Shown piece by piece: positions 1 through 8,843 of a DNA stretch of 64,000 bases. Origin of the DNA: Helicobacter sp. NHP19-012 (lineage in GTDB: Bacteria > Campylobacterota > Campylobacteria > Campylobacterales > Helicobacteraceae); contig NZ_AP024819.1 in assembly GCF_019703325.1 (NCBI RefSeq), forward strand, positions 682,001 to 746,000, written 5' to 3'. The notes beneath the pieces were generated by a model. It saw only the letters and a program-made list of their open reading frames with translations. It searched no databases and was not told where the DNA came from. A program made the translations under genes and the position numbers. How positions within the stretch are numbered: the stretch's first letter is position 1; every line of letters starts with the position of its first letter.

Positions 1-86
1 TGGTCTCCACAACAATGATGGTGGTGGTTTTCTTCGTGTTGTGCATGCCCTTCGTGATTGTGGCAACATTTATCAGCGTGTGTCAT
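1..86 (-). CDS. N-terminus of a small His/Cys-rich, putative nickel-binding protein (partial)
   Basis: This open frame runs off the left edge of the window; 28 residues are visible. They begin MTHADKCCHNHEGH and continue into a HHHHCC cluster, so nearly half are His or Cys. An AAGGA ribosome binding site lies a few bases upstream of the ATG. The composition resembles the Hpn/Hpn-like family of Helicobacter, small cytoplasmic proteins that store or sequester nickel for urease and hydrogenase. That assignment rests on composition and the genus, not on alignment. It could equally be another His-rich metallochaperone whose C-terminus lies outside the window. Confidence 0.55.
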   Translation of the reverse strand, partial: MTHADKCCHNHEGHAQHEENHHHHCCGD

Positions 87-1388
87 TGCGTATCCTTTGC
101 AATTAAAATATTACCTAGCTCTAACTAGGCGGGGGTATTTTATCTAAAATTTGTGTTTTATTTCAATTTAGAATAATCAAGGTTACTCTATCAGAGATCG
201 TAACAAGCGATTCAAAGTTTTAAGACCAATGTGTCAAAATTTTAGGGTGCGTTGGTCTAGGGGTTTGCCCAAAGATTGCGCCACTAAGCAGATCTTTTTT
301 GCCTTAATGAAAGCCATTTTGTGAGTTTTAGTGTGAAATAGCGTAGGACATCGCCCTTAAAAACTTTAAGCCCACAAGATAAAGCAATAGGTGAGGACTT
401 AAGTATCCATGGCATTGCTTTAAACGATGGGACTTCCATCCTTATCTATTGGTTTTATGGGCGTTTTTTTGATTTTTTTATGCTGAAAACACTAAGAGAG
501 CTTGTAAAGATTTTGTAAGAATCTTTTTAAGATGTTGGGAGCTTCGTATACAGCGTGGTTACGAGTTGAATAAAAGTTTAATGCATGGAGAGAGGCAAAC
601 CTAAACACGATGTCTATGGCTATCAAGGCAATGTGATTACCAAAGACACGGGTAAAAAACGCATTGAACCTAGAATTTACGCCCAGCTCATGGAGAAAGA
701 AAAAGGCGCGCGTCAAAAGTGGCTTATAATTCTCTTTAGCTTGCTCTTGGGGTCTGTAGACAGTCTTAACTTTATGGTGCGTTAAAGCCATTCGCTAAAG
801 TGTCTATGCAGTTTCTTGGCAATAAAGTCCATCGGGGTTAAAGCTCTAAAGAGCTCTTTCTTTATTGCGCTCATTTGCACTTGGTTTTAGCACGCTTGGG
901 CGTATGTCAATAACCCGATCGTTTCAAACTTTCAATAATTTTCTTTGACCCCTTTCGGTTGATTTAGTAAGCTCCACCATCAAAAGTCCATGCAACACCC
1001 CACCACCACTCTTAATAGCTACATCTTTTAGAACCAAAAAACATTTCTATTCGTTAGATAGGGTGAGAGCTAATGAACACTTCGGTTTGTGTTTGAGATA
1101 GGTATCACCAAATAGCAAAAGTATGTAAGGAGTTTAAGATGACATTAAGAAGCTTCCATGGTTTGCACCTTTAGGGGAATTGGACCATAACTTTAGACTA
1201 TACTTATAGTAAAGCAAAAGTTTATGGGTTTTTAGATTCTGCAATATCCTCATTAAAGTCTATACAAAAGTAACTTCTAGGCTAGACTTGTATTTCAAGA
1301 TGTAAGAGAGTTTTAATGGAATAACCGATGGACTGTTTTTTTAGTCCACGAGATTAATTCATGAAAGGATGGGCAAGAACAGCGTATT
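87..1388. other. gene-poor, decayed stretch with no intact gene
   Basis: About 1.3 kb without a convincing gene. Short open frames exist on both strands (585-785 on plus, 492-791 on minus), but neither has a convincing start context or recognisable motif. Fragments read like pieces of broken proteins, for example IKKLPWFAPLGELDH near 1142-1190 on the plus strand, which is soon interrupted by stops. I could not assign these fragments to a family. The region is AT-richer than its neighbours and looks like an old insertion or pseudogene graveyard between the His-rich gene and the purB/por operon. Confidence 0.5.
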
Positions 1389-2699
1389 CTAGCTCAAAGT
1401 TGGATCATTCCCAAAGACCCGTTTAAAAATTTGGTCTGTATGTCTTAGGTAATGCGCTGTTTCAAAACAAGCTTTAAGCTTTTTTGGGTCGATGTCTTTT
1501 AGTCTAGGGTCGACAAGTAAAGCGTTTAAGAAACCCTTTTTGTGGTGCTTGTCCTCTTGCAAGTCTTGCCACACCTTAGCAGCGTTTTCTTGCACGATGT
1601 CATAGCTTTGCTCTTTGCTAAAGCCTAGTTTTGGTAGTTCTAAAAGCACTCTTTGCGAATACACTAATCCACCCGTGCGCTCTAAATTCGCTTGCATGTT
1701 TTTGGGGTAAATGACAAGGGTCTTTAGTAGGTTTGTCAAGCGGTGCAGCATAAAATCCGTGGTGGTGAAAATGTCGGGGAAGACAAAGCGCTCCACGGAA
1801 CTGTGGCTAATGTCGCGCTCGTGCCACAGAGCGACGCTCTCAAGCATGGGCACAGCATAACCTCTAATGACCCGACACAATCCCGTGATGTTTTCGCTCA
1901 ACACGGGGTTGCGTTTATGTGGCATAGCCGAGCTGCCCTTTTGCCCCACGCTAAAGTATTCCTCCGCCTCATAAACTTCTGTGCGCTGGTAGTGGCGGAC
2001 ATTAGTAGCGATTTTTTCGCAGCTGCTGGCCAGCACGGCTAGGGCGTTGATGAGTTTAGCGTGCCGATCCCTTGAGATGACTTGATTGGTGATTAAGGCA
2101 GGCTTTAACCCTAAAATCTCACAAGTTTTTTCTTCGAGCTCTAAAGGGGTGTGTGCCATATTTCCCATCGCCCCGCTCACCATGCCCACGCTCACTTCCT
2201 CGAGCACCCCCTCTAAAGATTTCACATGGCGGCGCATTTCCTCAAACCACAACGCCCACACCAGCCCAAAGCTCATCGGCTCGCCATGGATGCCGTGGCT
2301 GCGCCCGATGATGGGGGTGTCTTTAAACTCAAATGCCCGATTTTTCAGCACCTCTAAAAGCCCTTGCAAGTCTTGCAAGATGATTTCTAGGCTTTCTTTT
2401 AGTATTAAAGCTAAGGCAGTGTCTATACAATCGCTAGAAGTGATGCCGTAGTGAAAAAAGTGCGCCTCTTCTCCCAAGTTTTCACAAACGGCATTCACAA
2501 AGGCGATCAAATCGTGTTTAGTGGTTTGCTCGATTTCATAAACCCGTTCTAAGCTAAAACTAACTTCTTGGATTTTTTGGCAACTCTTAGCGTCTACCAC
2601 GCCCAAGGCGTGCCACGCCTGCACAATCGCCTTTTCAACTTTTAAGTAAGTGTCAAACTTGTTTTGTACGCCCCAAAGGCGTGCCATCCTCCAAAGCAT
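1389..2699 (-). CDS. purB: adenylosuccinate lyase, apparent N-terminal frameshift
   Basis: PurB removes fumarate from adenylosuccinate (and SAICAR) in purine synthesis and salvage. The frame carries the superfamily signature at SSAMPHKRNP and the HGEPMSFG region, and its length of about 436 residues is normal. It is last in the porC-porD-porA-porB-purB order known from H. pylori. The in-frame ATG at 2699 gives an odd N-terminus (MLWRMARLWG). A second ATG at 2710-2712 overlaps the porB stop as TAATG and encodes the family-like start MVDRYALE, but in another frame. Joining the two needs one small indel near 2686-2689. Either translation starts at 2699, or the true start is at 2712 and the sequence has an indel. 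Confidence 0.9.
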   Translation of the reverse strand: MLWRMARLWGVQNKFDTYLKVEKAIVQAWHALGVVDAKSCQKIQEVSFSLERVYEIEQTTKHDLIAFVNAVCENLGEEAHFFHYGITSSDCIDTALALILKESLEIILQDLQGLLEVLKNRAFEFKDTPIIGRSHGIHGEPMSFGLVWALWFEEMRRHVKSLEGVLEEVSVGMVSGAMGNMAHTPLELEEKTCEILGLKPALITNQVISRDRHAKLINALAVLASSCEKIATNVRHYQRTEVYEAEEYFSVGQKGSSAMPHKRNPVLSENITGLCRVIRGYAVPMLESVALWHERDISHSSVERFVFPDIFTTTDFMLHRLTNLLKTLVIYPKNMQANLERTGGLVYSQRVLLELPKLGFSKEQSYDIVQENAAKVWQDLQEDKHHKKGFLNALLVDPRLKDIDPKKLKACFETAHYLRHTDQIFKRVFGNDPTLS

Positions 2700-2711
2700 A
2701 GCGATCGACCA

Positions 2712-3656
2712 TTAAACTTTGGCTTCTTCTCTGCGCTGTAAGTATTCCCAACGGGCATCGACATCTTTTTGCAACGCCTCAATGATGTGTTCATTCTCTT
2801 TTTTGAACAAGTGGGCAAAGCGTTTTTGCACACCTAAATAATCGCGTACGGGCAGAACATTGCGGGGGCGGTAGGTGATTTTTAGTTCATGCCCATTAAA
2901 GATTTCAAACAAGGGGAAGATCAAGCAATCCACCGCTAGATCCGTCATTTCAATCGCCAAAGAAGAGTGGTAACGCCACTCGGTGGGGCAGGGGCTAAGG
3001 GCGTTGATGAAGCAGGGACCCTCAGTGTCTAGGGCGGTTTTGATTTTCTTGTTCATGTCCTTCCACTTGTTGGGCGCAATTTGGGCGGTGTAGGGGATGC
3101 CATGGGCTGCCATGATGAGGGGTAGGTCTTTTTTGCGCTCTTTTTTGCCAAAGCTCACCTTGCCCGCAGGGGTGGTGCTAGTGCTTGCGCCCATAGGCGT
3201 GCTGCCGCTTCTTTGCCCCCCCGTGTTGGCGTAGTTTTCATTGTCTAGGCAGATGTAGGTCATGTCATGCCCGCGCTCCAAGCACCCGCTGATGAATTGA
3301 AACCCGATGTCATAGCTTGCGCCATCGCCCCCAAAGGCGACAAATTTAGGGCGTTGCCCTTTGTATTTGCCCTTGCGCTCTAGGGCTTTGTACATGCTCT
3401 CTGCGCCGCTGATAGCAGTAGAGCCGTTTTCAAACCCGATATGGATCCAAGGCACATCCCAAGAAGTGTGTGGATACACTGCTGAGCACACTTCTAAACA
3501 GCCGGTGGAGTTGCCTAGCACAATGGGCCCATCCACGGCGTTGAGCACCTCCCTCACGATGATCCCATGCCCGCAACCAGGGCAAAGGAGGTGGGAGCCT
3601 TCAAACTTTTCCGCTGATTGGCTAAAACTCTTGAGTGTTTTGACTTCTTTAACCAT
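2712..3656 (-). CDS. porB: pyruvate:ferredoxin (flavodoxin) oxidoreductase, beta subunit
   Basis: PorB is the thiamine-pyrophosphate-binding subunit of the four-subunit pyruvate oxidoreductase. That enzyme oxidises pyruvate to acetyl-CoA and is the essential pyruvate-oxidising enzyme of Helicobacter. The 314-residue protein has an N-terminal CPGCGHG motif for cluster or cofactor binding and a TPP-binding stretch around FGGDGASYDIGFQF with the downstream NENYANTGGQ. It lies nine bases after porA, and its stop overlaps a candidate purB start, so the genes are almost certainly one transcript. Length and order match H. pylori. Confidence 0.95.
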   Translation of the reverse strand: MVKEVKTLKSFSQSAEKFEGSHLLCPGCGHGIIVREVLNAVDGPIVLGNSTGCLEVCSAVYPHTSWDVPWIHIGFENGSTAISGAESMYKALERKGKYKGQRPKFVAFGGDGASYDIGFQFISGCLERGHDMTYICLDNENYANTGGQRSGSTPMGASTSTTPAGKVSFGKKERKKDLPLIMAAHGIPYTAQIAPNKWKDMNKKIKTALDTEGPCFINALSPCPTEWRYHSSLAIEMTDLAVDCLIFPLFEIFNGHELKITYRPRNVLPVRDYLGVQKRFAHLFKKENEHIIEALQKDVDARWEYLQRREEAKV

Positions 3657-3665
3657 GTGTTCTCC

Positions 3666-4889
3666 TTAAAAGTAAGACAATTTAGGTCCAGCAAGCCCGA
3701 TGAATTGCTGGGTGGGGTGGGTGAGCGCACCTTTTTGTGCGTCTTGGCTCAACTCCTCAAAAATATGATCCAAGTCCGCTTGGGTCAAGTCGCGCCCGCC
3801 TAGCCCGTAAATGTAGTTGCTAAGCACGGGGTGGCGTGAACCTTGCACTTGGTATAAGCTAGCAGCGATCTCATTAAAGAGTGCACCCATAGCCCCAGAA
3901 GGCGAGCTTTTATCCATGATAGCCACAGCCTTAGCCTTTTTAAAGACTTCACCCAAAGCCACAAAGGGAAAGGGGCGTAGTAGGTGTGTGGTTACCACGC
4001 CCGCTTTAATACCCTTTTCCCTAGCTTTCTTAGCCGCCACAATGGCAGACTCCCAAGTGGTGCCAAGCGCAAAAATCGCTACCTCAGCGTCTTCCATGTC
4101 AAAGGTTTCTAAAATATTGTATTGCCGTCCTGTGAGTTTGGCAAAATCATTAAAGATATCTTCAAGCACGCTACTAGACTCCATAATGGCGTGGTGTAAC
4201 TTGGCTTTGTGCTCAAAGTGCCACTCTTCCTCAGCCTGTGCCCCGTAGCTTACGGGTTTGTCAAAGTCAAACATGGGATGCACGGGGACATAATCGCCCA
4301 CGAATTTATAAGCGATATGGTCGGCTAGGGGGCGGACATTTTGTACGGTGTGTGAAGATAAGAACCCGTCTTGGTGCACCATCACGGGCACCCTCACCCC
4401 CATGTGCTCGGCGAGTCTAAACGCCATGAGCGTAAAGTCATACACTTCTTGGGGGTTGCAGGTGCAAAGGCTGATCCAGCCGCTATCGCGCCCCAAATAC
4501 ATGTCCGAGTGGTCGCAGTGGATGTTTAAAGGCGAAGCCAAAGCGCGGTTAGCGACATTCAGCACAATAGGCAGACGCATGCCAGCGGCTTGGTAAAGCA
4601 CTTCCACCATAAGGGCAAAACCTTGTGAGCTTGTGGCGGTGCTCACACGCCCGCCTGCAGCCGCTGCCCCCACGCATGCGCTCATGGCGGCGTGCTCAGA
4701 CTCCACCAAAACAAACTCGCCATCAATATAGCCATTGTCTTTAAAAGAGCCGTAGTTTTGGATAATGGGCGTGGAGGGGGTGATGGGGTAAGCTGCCACG
4801 ACATCCACTTGTGCCTGTCTTAGAGCGTGTGCGCTCGCCGTGCAGCCATCCCACGCCTCCACACCATTTAAGTGGTAACTAGAAGCCAT
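3666..4889 (-). CDS. porA: pyruvate:ferredoxin (flavodoxin) oxidoreductase, alpha subunit
   Basis: PorA supplies the pyrimidine-binding half of the TPP site of pyruvate oxidoreductase. The 407-residue protein shows the family's N-terminal AYPITPSTPIIQNYGSF segment, a conserved VESEHAAMSACVGAAAAG stretch and the TATSSQG motif. It overlaps porD by 11 bases, consistent with translational coupling and equal expression of the subunits. Nothing is missing relative to the H. pylori protein that I can see. Confidence 0.95.
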   Translation of the reverse strand: MASSYHLNGVEAWDGCTASAHALRQAQVDVVAAYPITPSTPIIQNYGSFKDNGYIDGEFVLVESEHAAMSACVGAAAAGGRVSTATSSQGFALMVEVLYQAAGMRLPIVLNVANRALASPLNIHCDHSDMYLGRDSGWISLCTCNPQEVYDFTLMAFRLAEHMGVRVPVMVHQDGFLSSHTVQNVRPLADHIAYKFVGDYVPVHPMFDFDKPVSYGAQAEEEWHFEHKAKLHHAIMESSSVLEDIFNDFAKLTGRQYNILETFDMEDAEVAIFALGTTWESAIVAAKKAREKGIKAGVVTTHLLRPFPFVALGEVFKKAKAVAIMDKSSPSGAMGALFNEIAASLYQVQGSRHPVLSNYIYGLGGRDLTQADLDHIFEELSQDAQKGALTHPTQQFIGLAGPKLSYF

Positions 4890-5307
4890 TATAACCCCCT
4901 TCTGTGCGGTAGCTTTTCTTTTTCAAACCCTCTTTCTTTTCAGGCCATTTGCCAAGAGCCTCCTCTAGGGGCTCTAAATTATCAAACATTAAAAGAGATT
5001 TGGGGTTAGTGGGGCAGACATCCACACACACGCCACAGCCCTTGCAGTGCTCGTAGTCGATCCCACTCATTTTTCCCTCACGGGATAAAATGGACGCATC
5101 GGGGCAGTAAACCCAACAATTAAAACAATTAATGCAAACATCCTTGTTATGCACGGGTTTTTCCACCCGCCAATGCGCCACGCTCGCAGTGAATGAGCTG
5201 TCCGTGGTGTAGGTGCGCTCGTTATTGTGTTTGCTTAATTCCTCCTGTCCTTGTTTTTCAAAGGGGAAGAGCACCGCCCCCATTTCAAATTCTTGCCAGT
5301 TTTTCAT
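4879..5307 (-). CDS. porD: pyruvate:ferredoxin oxidoreductase, delta (ferredoxin-like) subunit
   Basis: This 142-residue subunit carries electrons from the TPP centre to flavodoxin or ferredoxin. Two 4Fe-4S motifs are visible in the C-terminal half: CINCFNCWVYCPD and CKGCGVCVDVCPTNP. The N-terminal part, which has no obvious motif, is typical of the Helicobacter/Campylobacter version. It sits nine bases after porC and overlaps porA. Confidence 0.95.
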   Translation of the reverse strand: MKNWQEFEMGAVLFPFEKQGQEELSKHNNERTYTTDSSFTASVAHWRVEKPVHNKDVCINCFNCWVYCPDASILSREGKMSGIDYEHCKGCGVCVDVCPTNPKSLLMFDNLEPLEEALGKWPEKKEGLKKKSYRTEGGYNGF

Positions 5308-5316
5308 GTTTGTCCT

Positions 5317-5877
5317 TTATTGCACTTGGGCGTAAGCGTGGTCGATCGCGAGCATGTTCGCATCGATCAAGGCTTGGGGCATTTTTTTACCCAAAACTTC
5401 TTTAAAAGTGTTTTTAAAAAACTCGAGTTCGAGCATGCCAGAAACTTTCATTAAAGCCCCAAGCATAGGGGTGTTTGGGATGGGGCGTTTGATCGTATCC
5501 ATTGCGATTTTAATGCAATTTAGGGTAAACACCTTTTTGTTTGCCAACTCAGGTTTTTTTTCAAACAATTCATCCTTGCTTAAATGCGTGGTGATGATGT
5601 AGGTCGTGTCGGGTTTTTCATGCTCGGTGATGTCGGCGATGAAAGTGAGCCCTGGGTCGATCACCAAGACATAATCGGGGTGCATGAACTTCTCGTGGTT
5701 TAAAATGGGCTCGGAGTCGATGCGGTTATACGCCGTCATCGCCGCCCCCCTTTTTGCCGACCCATAGACCGCAAAACCTTGTACCTCTTTTCCTGTGGTG
5801 GTGAGCACATCGGCTAAGCCCTTTGCGCCCGTAACCGCGCCTTGCCCAGCGCGTGCGTGCCATCGAATTTCTAGCAT
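5317..5877 (-). CDS. porC: pyruvate:ferredoxin (flavodoxin) oxidoreductase, gamma subunit
   Basis: This is the gamma subunit of the Por complex, the CoA-interacting domain in related enzymes. The 186-residue protein starts MLEIRWHARAGQGAVTGAKG, with the conserved GQG(A) motif of the family, followed by YGSAKRGA. It is the first gene of the por-purB operon. A TATAAT -10 box lies about 50 bases upstream on the minus strand. The symbol porG is also used for this subunit. Confidence 0.94.
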   Translation of the reverse strand: MLEIRWHARAGQGAVTGAKGLADVLTTTGKEVQGFAVYGSAKRGAAMTAYNRIDSEPILNHEKFMHPDYVLVIDPGLTFIADITEHEKPDTTYIITTHLSKDELFEKKPELANKKVFTLNCIKIAMDTIKRPIPNTPMLGALMKVSGMLELEFFKNTFKEVLGKKMPQALIDANMLAIDHAYAQVQ

Positions 5878-5924
5878 CGTTCTCCTTCCTTAAAAATAGA
5901 CAAAAAAGTCCGTATTGCGGGGGG

Positions 5925-5930
5925 ATTATA
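5925..5930 (-). promoter_or_regulatory. -10 box of the por operon
   Basis: On the minus strand the sequence TTGTATAATCC contains a perfect TATAAT, about 48 bases upstream of the porC start. The -35 region is weak, as is usual for Helicobacter vegetative promoters. This is a by-eye call. Confidence 0.55.
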
Positions 5931-6016
5931 CAAGATTTTAAGTAAACCTACGCAAAATGAGGGAGATTTTAAGAATATCGTCCTCTTCAATTACCAAAGC
6001 CCGCTAAACAACCCCT

Positions 6017-6283
6017 TTAACTCATTTGTGCGCCGCTCTCGGCGTTTTGTAGCCAAATGAAGACCTCCACCACGCTTGCGTAAAGTTCGGGCGGGATGGG
6101 CGTATCTAGGTGCACATCTAAGAGCGAGTTCACTAAGGCTTCATTGCAAAACAAGGGGACATCAAAGGCTTTTGCTTTTTCCATGATCGCTTTGGCAATT
6201 TGGCCTACCCCGCTAGCCACCACTTTAGGCGCGCTATCCTGCCCGATGTTATAGGCTAGGGCTACGGCTTTTGGCATTCCCAT
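6017..6283 (-). CDS. FlhB C-terminal-domain homologue (FlhX/FhlX type)
   Basis: This 88-residue protein resembles only the cytoplasmic tail of the flagellar export switch FlhB, including an AVALAYN core and KAxxVP-like C-terminal portions. The NPTH autocleavage site is not visible. Such stand-alone FlhB tails are known in H. pylori and Campylobacter and can partly replace the FlhB C-terminal fragment in substrate switching. The ATG at 6281-6283 overlaps the ribE stop as TAATG and gives the MGMPKAVALAYN start. A longer in-frame start at 6319 exists but overlaps ribE heavily, so I prefer 6283. It pairs with ribE as in H. pylori. Confidence 0.82.
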   Translation of the reverse strand: MGMPKAVALAYNIGQDSAPKVVASGVGQIAKAIMEKAKAFDVPLFCNEALVNSLLDVHLDTPIPPELYASVVEVFIWLQNAESGAQMS

Positions 6284-6897
6284 TAATAGCCCATCACCAA
6301 CGAGTCGCACACCGCCCATGAGAGCGGGTTTTGGCGTTTGTTAAGGTGTGCCACCGCACGCACGAGCATGTCGCTTTCAATGTTCACTCTGCGCCCGGGC
6401 TTGTAGCTATTAAAGAGGGTGTTTTTAAAGGTGTGGGGGATGATGACCAAAGAAAAGCTGTCGTTTTGCACGCCCGCCAAGGTCAAACTCACCCCGTCTA
6501 TGGCAATCGAGCCTTTGGGGATACACAGCTCTAAAATAGCCGGGGAGGCTTTAATGGCGATGTCCACTTGACTTTCCCCCTTTCGCACACTCTTAACCAC
6601 CCCCACCCCATCGATGTGTCCTTGCACGAAATGCCCATCAAAGCGATCCCCTGCCTTTAGGGCAAGCTCAACATGCACTCTTTGGCCGGCTTGGTAGTTT
6701 TCTAAAGCGATGTGCGCCTGTGTGTGTGCGCTCATCTGTGCACTAAAGCCCCCCTTGAAAAGAGCGATCGCTGTAAGGCATGCCCCATTGACAGCAATGC
6801 TGTCGCCTATTTTGGGCTTATGGGCGCTTTTTAGGCTCAAAACCCCATTGCTGAAACTAAGGATTTGCGTCACTTCGTGGATCAATCCGCTAAACAT
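6283..6897 (-). CDS. ribE: riboflavin synthase, alpha chain
   Basis: This enzyme converts two 6,7-dimethyl-8-ribityllumazine molecules into riboflavin. The 204-residue protein has the duplicated lumazine-binding domains of the family: MFSGLIHEV at the start with VNGACLT, and a second copy with HFVQGHIDGVG and IDGVSLT. It overlaps the downstream FlhB-tail gene by its stop codon and is divergent from tatD across a short shared promoter region. The symbol ribC is also used in some bacteria. Confidence 0.95.
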   Translation of the reverse strand: MFSGLIHEVTQILSFSNGVLSLKSAHKPKIGDSIAVNGACLTAIALFKGGFSAQMSAHTQAHIALENYQAGQRVHVELALKAGDRFDGHFVQGHIDGVGVVKSVRKGESQVDIAIKASPAILELCIPKGSIAIDGVSLTLAGVQNDSFSLVIIPHTFKNTLFNSYKPGRRVNIESDMLVRAVAHLNKRQNPLSWAVCDSLVMGY

Positions 6898-6937
6898 GTG
6901 TGCCTTTTTTATCGTTTTTTAGGGTATCAACCCCTTA

Positions 6938-6950
6938 ATTATAGTACAAT
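6938..6950. promoter_or_regulatory. overlapping divergent -10 elements for ribE and tatD
   Basis: Between ribE and tatD the minus strand carries TATAAT (6943-6938), while the plus strand carries TATAGT and TACAAT in tandem (6940-6950). The two promoters therefore occupy nearly the same bases, which suggests mutually exclusive polymerase binding. Confidence 0.5.
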
Positions 6951-6979
6951 GGAGCTTTTTTAACTGTATAAGGAACTAG

Positions 6980-7747
6980 ATGTTAGATCTTGTAGACACC
7001 CATTGCCACTTAGACCACGCCCACTACCTTGCTGATGTGTGTCAAGTCTTGGATAACGCCAAAGAAGTCGGGGTCAACACCGCCATTATCCCCGCCGCCA
7101 GCCCCAAAGACCTAGGGCGCGCCATCGCACTTTGTGAGAGCCACCCCAACCTTTACTTTGCTGTGGGCGTGCATCCTTTGGATTTACAAGACTTTCAGTT
7201 GGACTTCTTAAAAGCGCATATCCAGCATCCTAGATGCGTGGCTGTGGGCGAGTGCGGGCTAGATTACCACTACCAAAACGACCCCACCACCAAAACTAAA
7301 CAACAAGAGATTTTTCAAGCCCAAATTGTTTTGGCTTTAGAGTTTAACAAGCCTCTAATCGTGCATATACGAGAAGCCAGCGTAGACGCACACGCCATTT
7401 TAAAGCAGTATCCCGAGCTTAGGGGCGTGTTGCACTGCTTTAATGGCGATGGCCTTTTGCTAGAACTAGCGGATAATTTTTACTATGGCATTGGGGGCGT
7501 GGCGACCTTTAAAAACGCCAAAAATTTAGTAGAAACCCTGCCCCAAATCCCCCTAAAGCGCTTGCTCTTAGAAACCGATGCGCCCTACCTTGCCCCCCAC
7601 CCCTTTAGGGGACAGCGCAACGAGCCTAAGTACATCCCCTTAATTGCTGAAAAGTTAGCTCAGGTGCGCCAAATGGATGTGCAAGAGCTAGCCCACAGCA
7701 CCACACACAACGCCCAAACTCTTTTTAATTTAAAGGTATATCCATGA
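6980..7747 (+). CDS. tatD: TatD family metal-dependent deoxyribonuclease
   Basis: TatD proteins are TIM-barrel metal-dependent hydrolases with DNase activity linked to DNA repair. This 255-residue protein shows the metal ligands at the N-terminal DTHCHLDH, the GECGLDYHY strand with its Glu, an internal HIREA, and LLETDAPYLAP near the C-terminus. It begins the rightward tatD-mltD-rlpA-lptC-lptA-engB block and overlaps mltD by four bases (ATGA type), so the genes are co-transcribed. Confidence 0.94.
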   Translation: MLDLVDTHCHLDHAHYLADVCQVLDNAKEVGVNTAIIPAASPKDLGRAIALCESHPNLYFAVGVHPLDLQDFQLDFLKAHIQHPRCVAVGECGLDYHYQNDPTTKTKQQEIFQAQIVLALEFNKPLIVHIREASVDAHAILKQYPELRGVLHCFNGDGLLLELADNFYYGIGGVATFKNAKNLVETLPQIPLKRLLLETDAPYLAPHPFRGQRNEPKYIPLIAEKLAQVRQMDVQELAHSTTHNAQTLFNLKVYP

Positions 7748-8843
7748 TTTTTAAATCCTTGTTACAACCCTTGAGTTTCGTTTGCCTGCTGAACCTGTCT
7801 TTGTATGCCGCCCCGCCCACGATCAACAGCACCAGCCTAAAGACTTTGAACGCCTTTGGCGTGGATGCCGACTTTCTAACAAATAGGGCCAACACCGATG
7901 CCTTAGGGAGCGTGCAACAAACCTTTGATAAATTGCTCCAACACTACGATGCTAATGGGGTTTTCATCCCCACCATCAAAAACATGCTCTTGCAAGCAAA
8001 TGTCCCCATAGAGTTTTTATTTTTAGCAATGGCAGAGTCTAGATTTTCAGCAAGAGCCTACAGCGTGAAAAGGGCGGTGGGCATTTGGCAGTTCATGCCA
8101 AAAACCGCTAAAATGTTAGGCTTAAAGGTCAACACTCTAGTGGATGAGCGGCGCGACCCGATCAAAAGCACACAGGCGGCGATCACCTACTTTAAAATGC
8201 TCTACAAGCAAACCCACCAATGGTATTTGGTGGCGATGGCGTATAACTATGGGCTTAGGCGCGTGCTAGAGGCGATCCAAGTTGCGGGCACGGACAATAT
8301 CAATGTCTTGCTCGATGAAGGTAAAAAATACCTACCCCTAGAAACCCGCCACTACATCCGCTCCATTTTGAGCCTAGCCATCGCCTTCAACAATTTAGAC
8401 ACAGAGGGCAACAAGGCGTATCTACTCAATAGGGGGCGCGCCAAACACTAGCTAGCGTGTCTGTTAAGGGGGGGACTTTATTGAGCCAAGTCGCCACGAG
8501 TGCGCATTTATCCCTAGCCAAACTTAGGGCTTATAACCACCAGTTTAGATATAACTTTTTGCCCACAGGTGCGCCTAGCATGGTCTATATCCCCTATGAA
8601 AACCTTGCCTACTTTAAGCAACACTATAAGCCCAAGAGCTACATTGTGCGCGTTCTTAGCCACAAGGTTAAGCCTAGAGAAACGCTTTATTCCATCGCCA
8701 AAAAGTTCCACAGCTCTGTCGCCCTTTTGAGGTATACAAATAACCTCAAAGGTTTTTACTTGAGCCGCAGACAAAGGCTTATCATCCCCGTTTTAGGCCA
8801 CAAAACCCGCCGCTTTAAAGTGGCACAAAACGAGGTTAAATGA
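7744..8843 (+). pseudogene. mltD: membrane-bound lytic murein transglycosylase D, frameshifted
   Basis: MltD cleaves peptidoglycan glycan strands. Frame one (7744-8451) encodes a signal peptide and an SLT domain with the catalytic Glu98 in AMAESRFS, plus the AVGIWQFMPKTAKMLGL motif. A second frame (from a GTG at 8457, with homology extending upstream to about 8433) continues with GGTLLSQVATSAHLSLAKL and a LysM repeat at the C-terminus. The break lies in a run of five G at 8432-8436: one more G restores a single product of about 365 residues, the size of the H. pylori homologue. It may be a real inactivation, a phase-variable G tract, or a sequencing error. It overlaps tatD and rlpA. Confidence 0.85.

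Noticed and set aside
585-785. 66-codon plus-strand frame in the gene-poor segment
   Set aside because: The composition is mildly protein-like, but there is no ribosome site or known motif and the surroundings are decayed; kept only as part of the unassigned segment.
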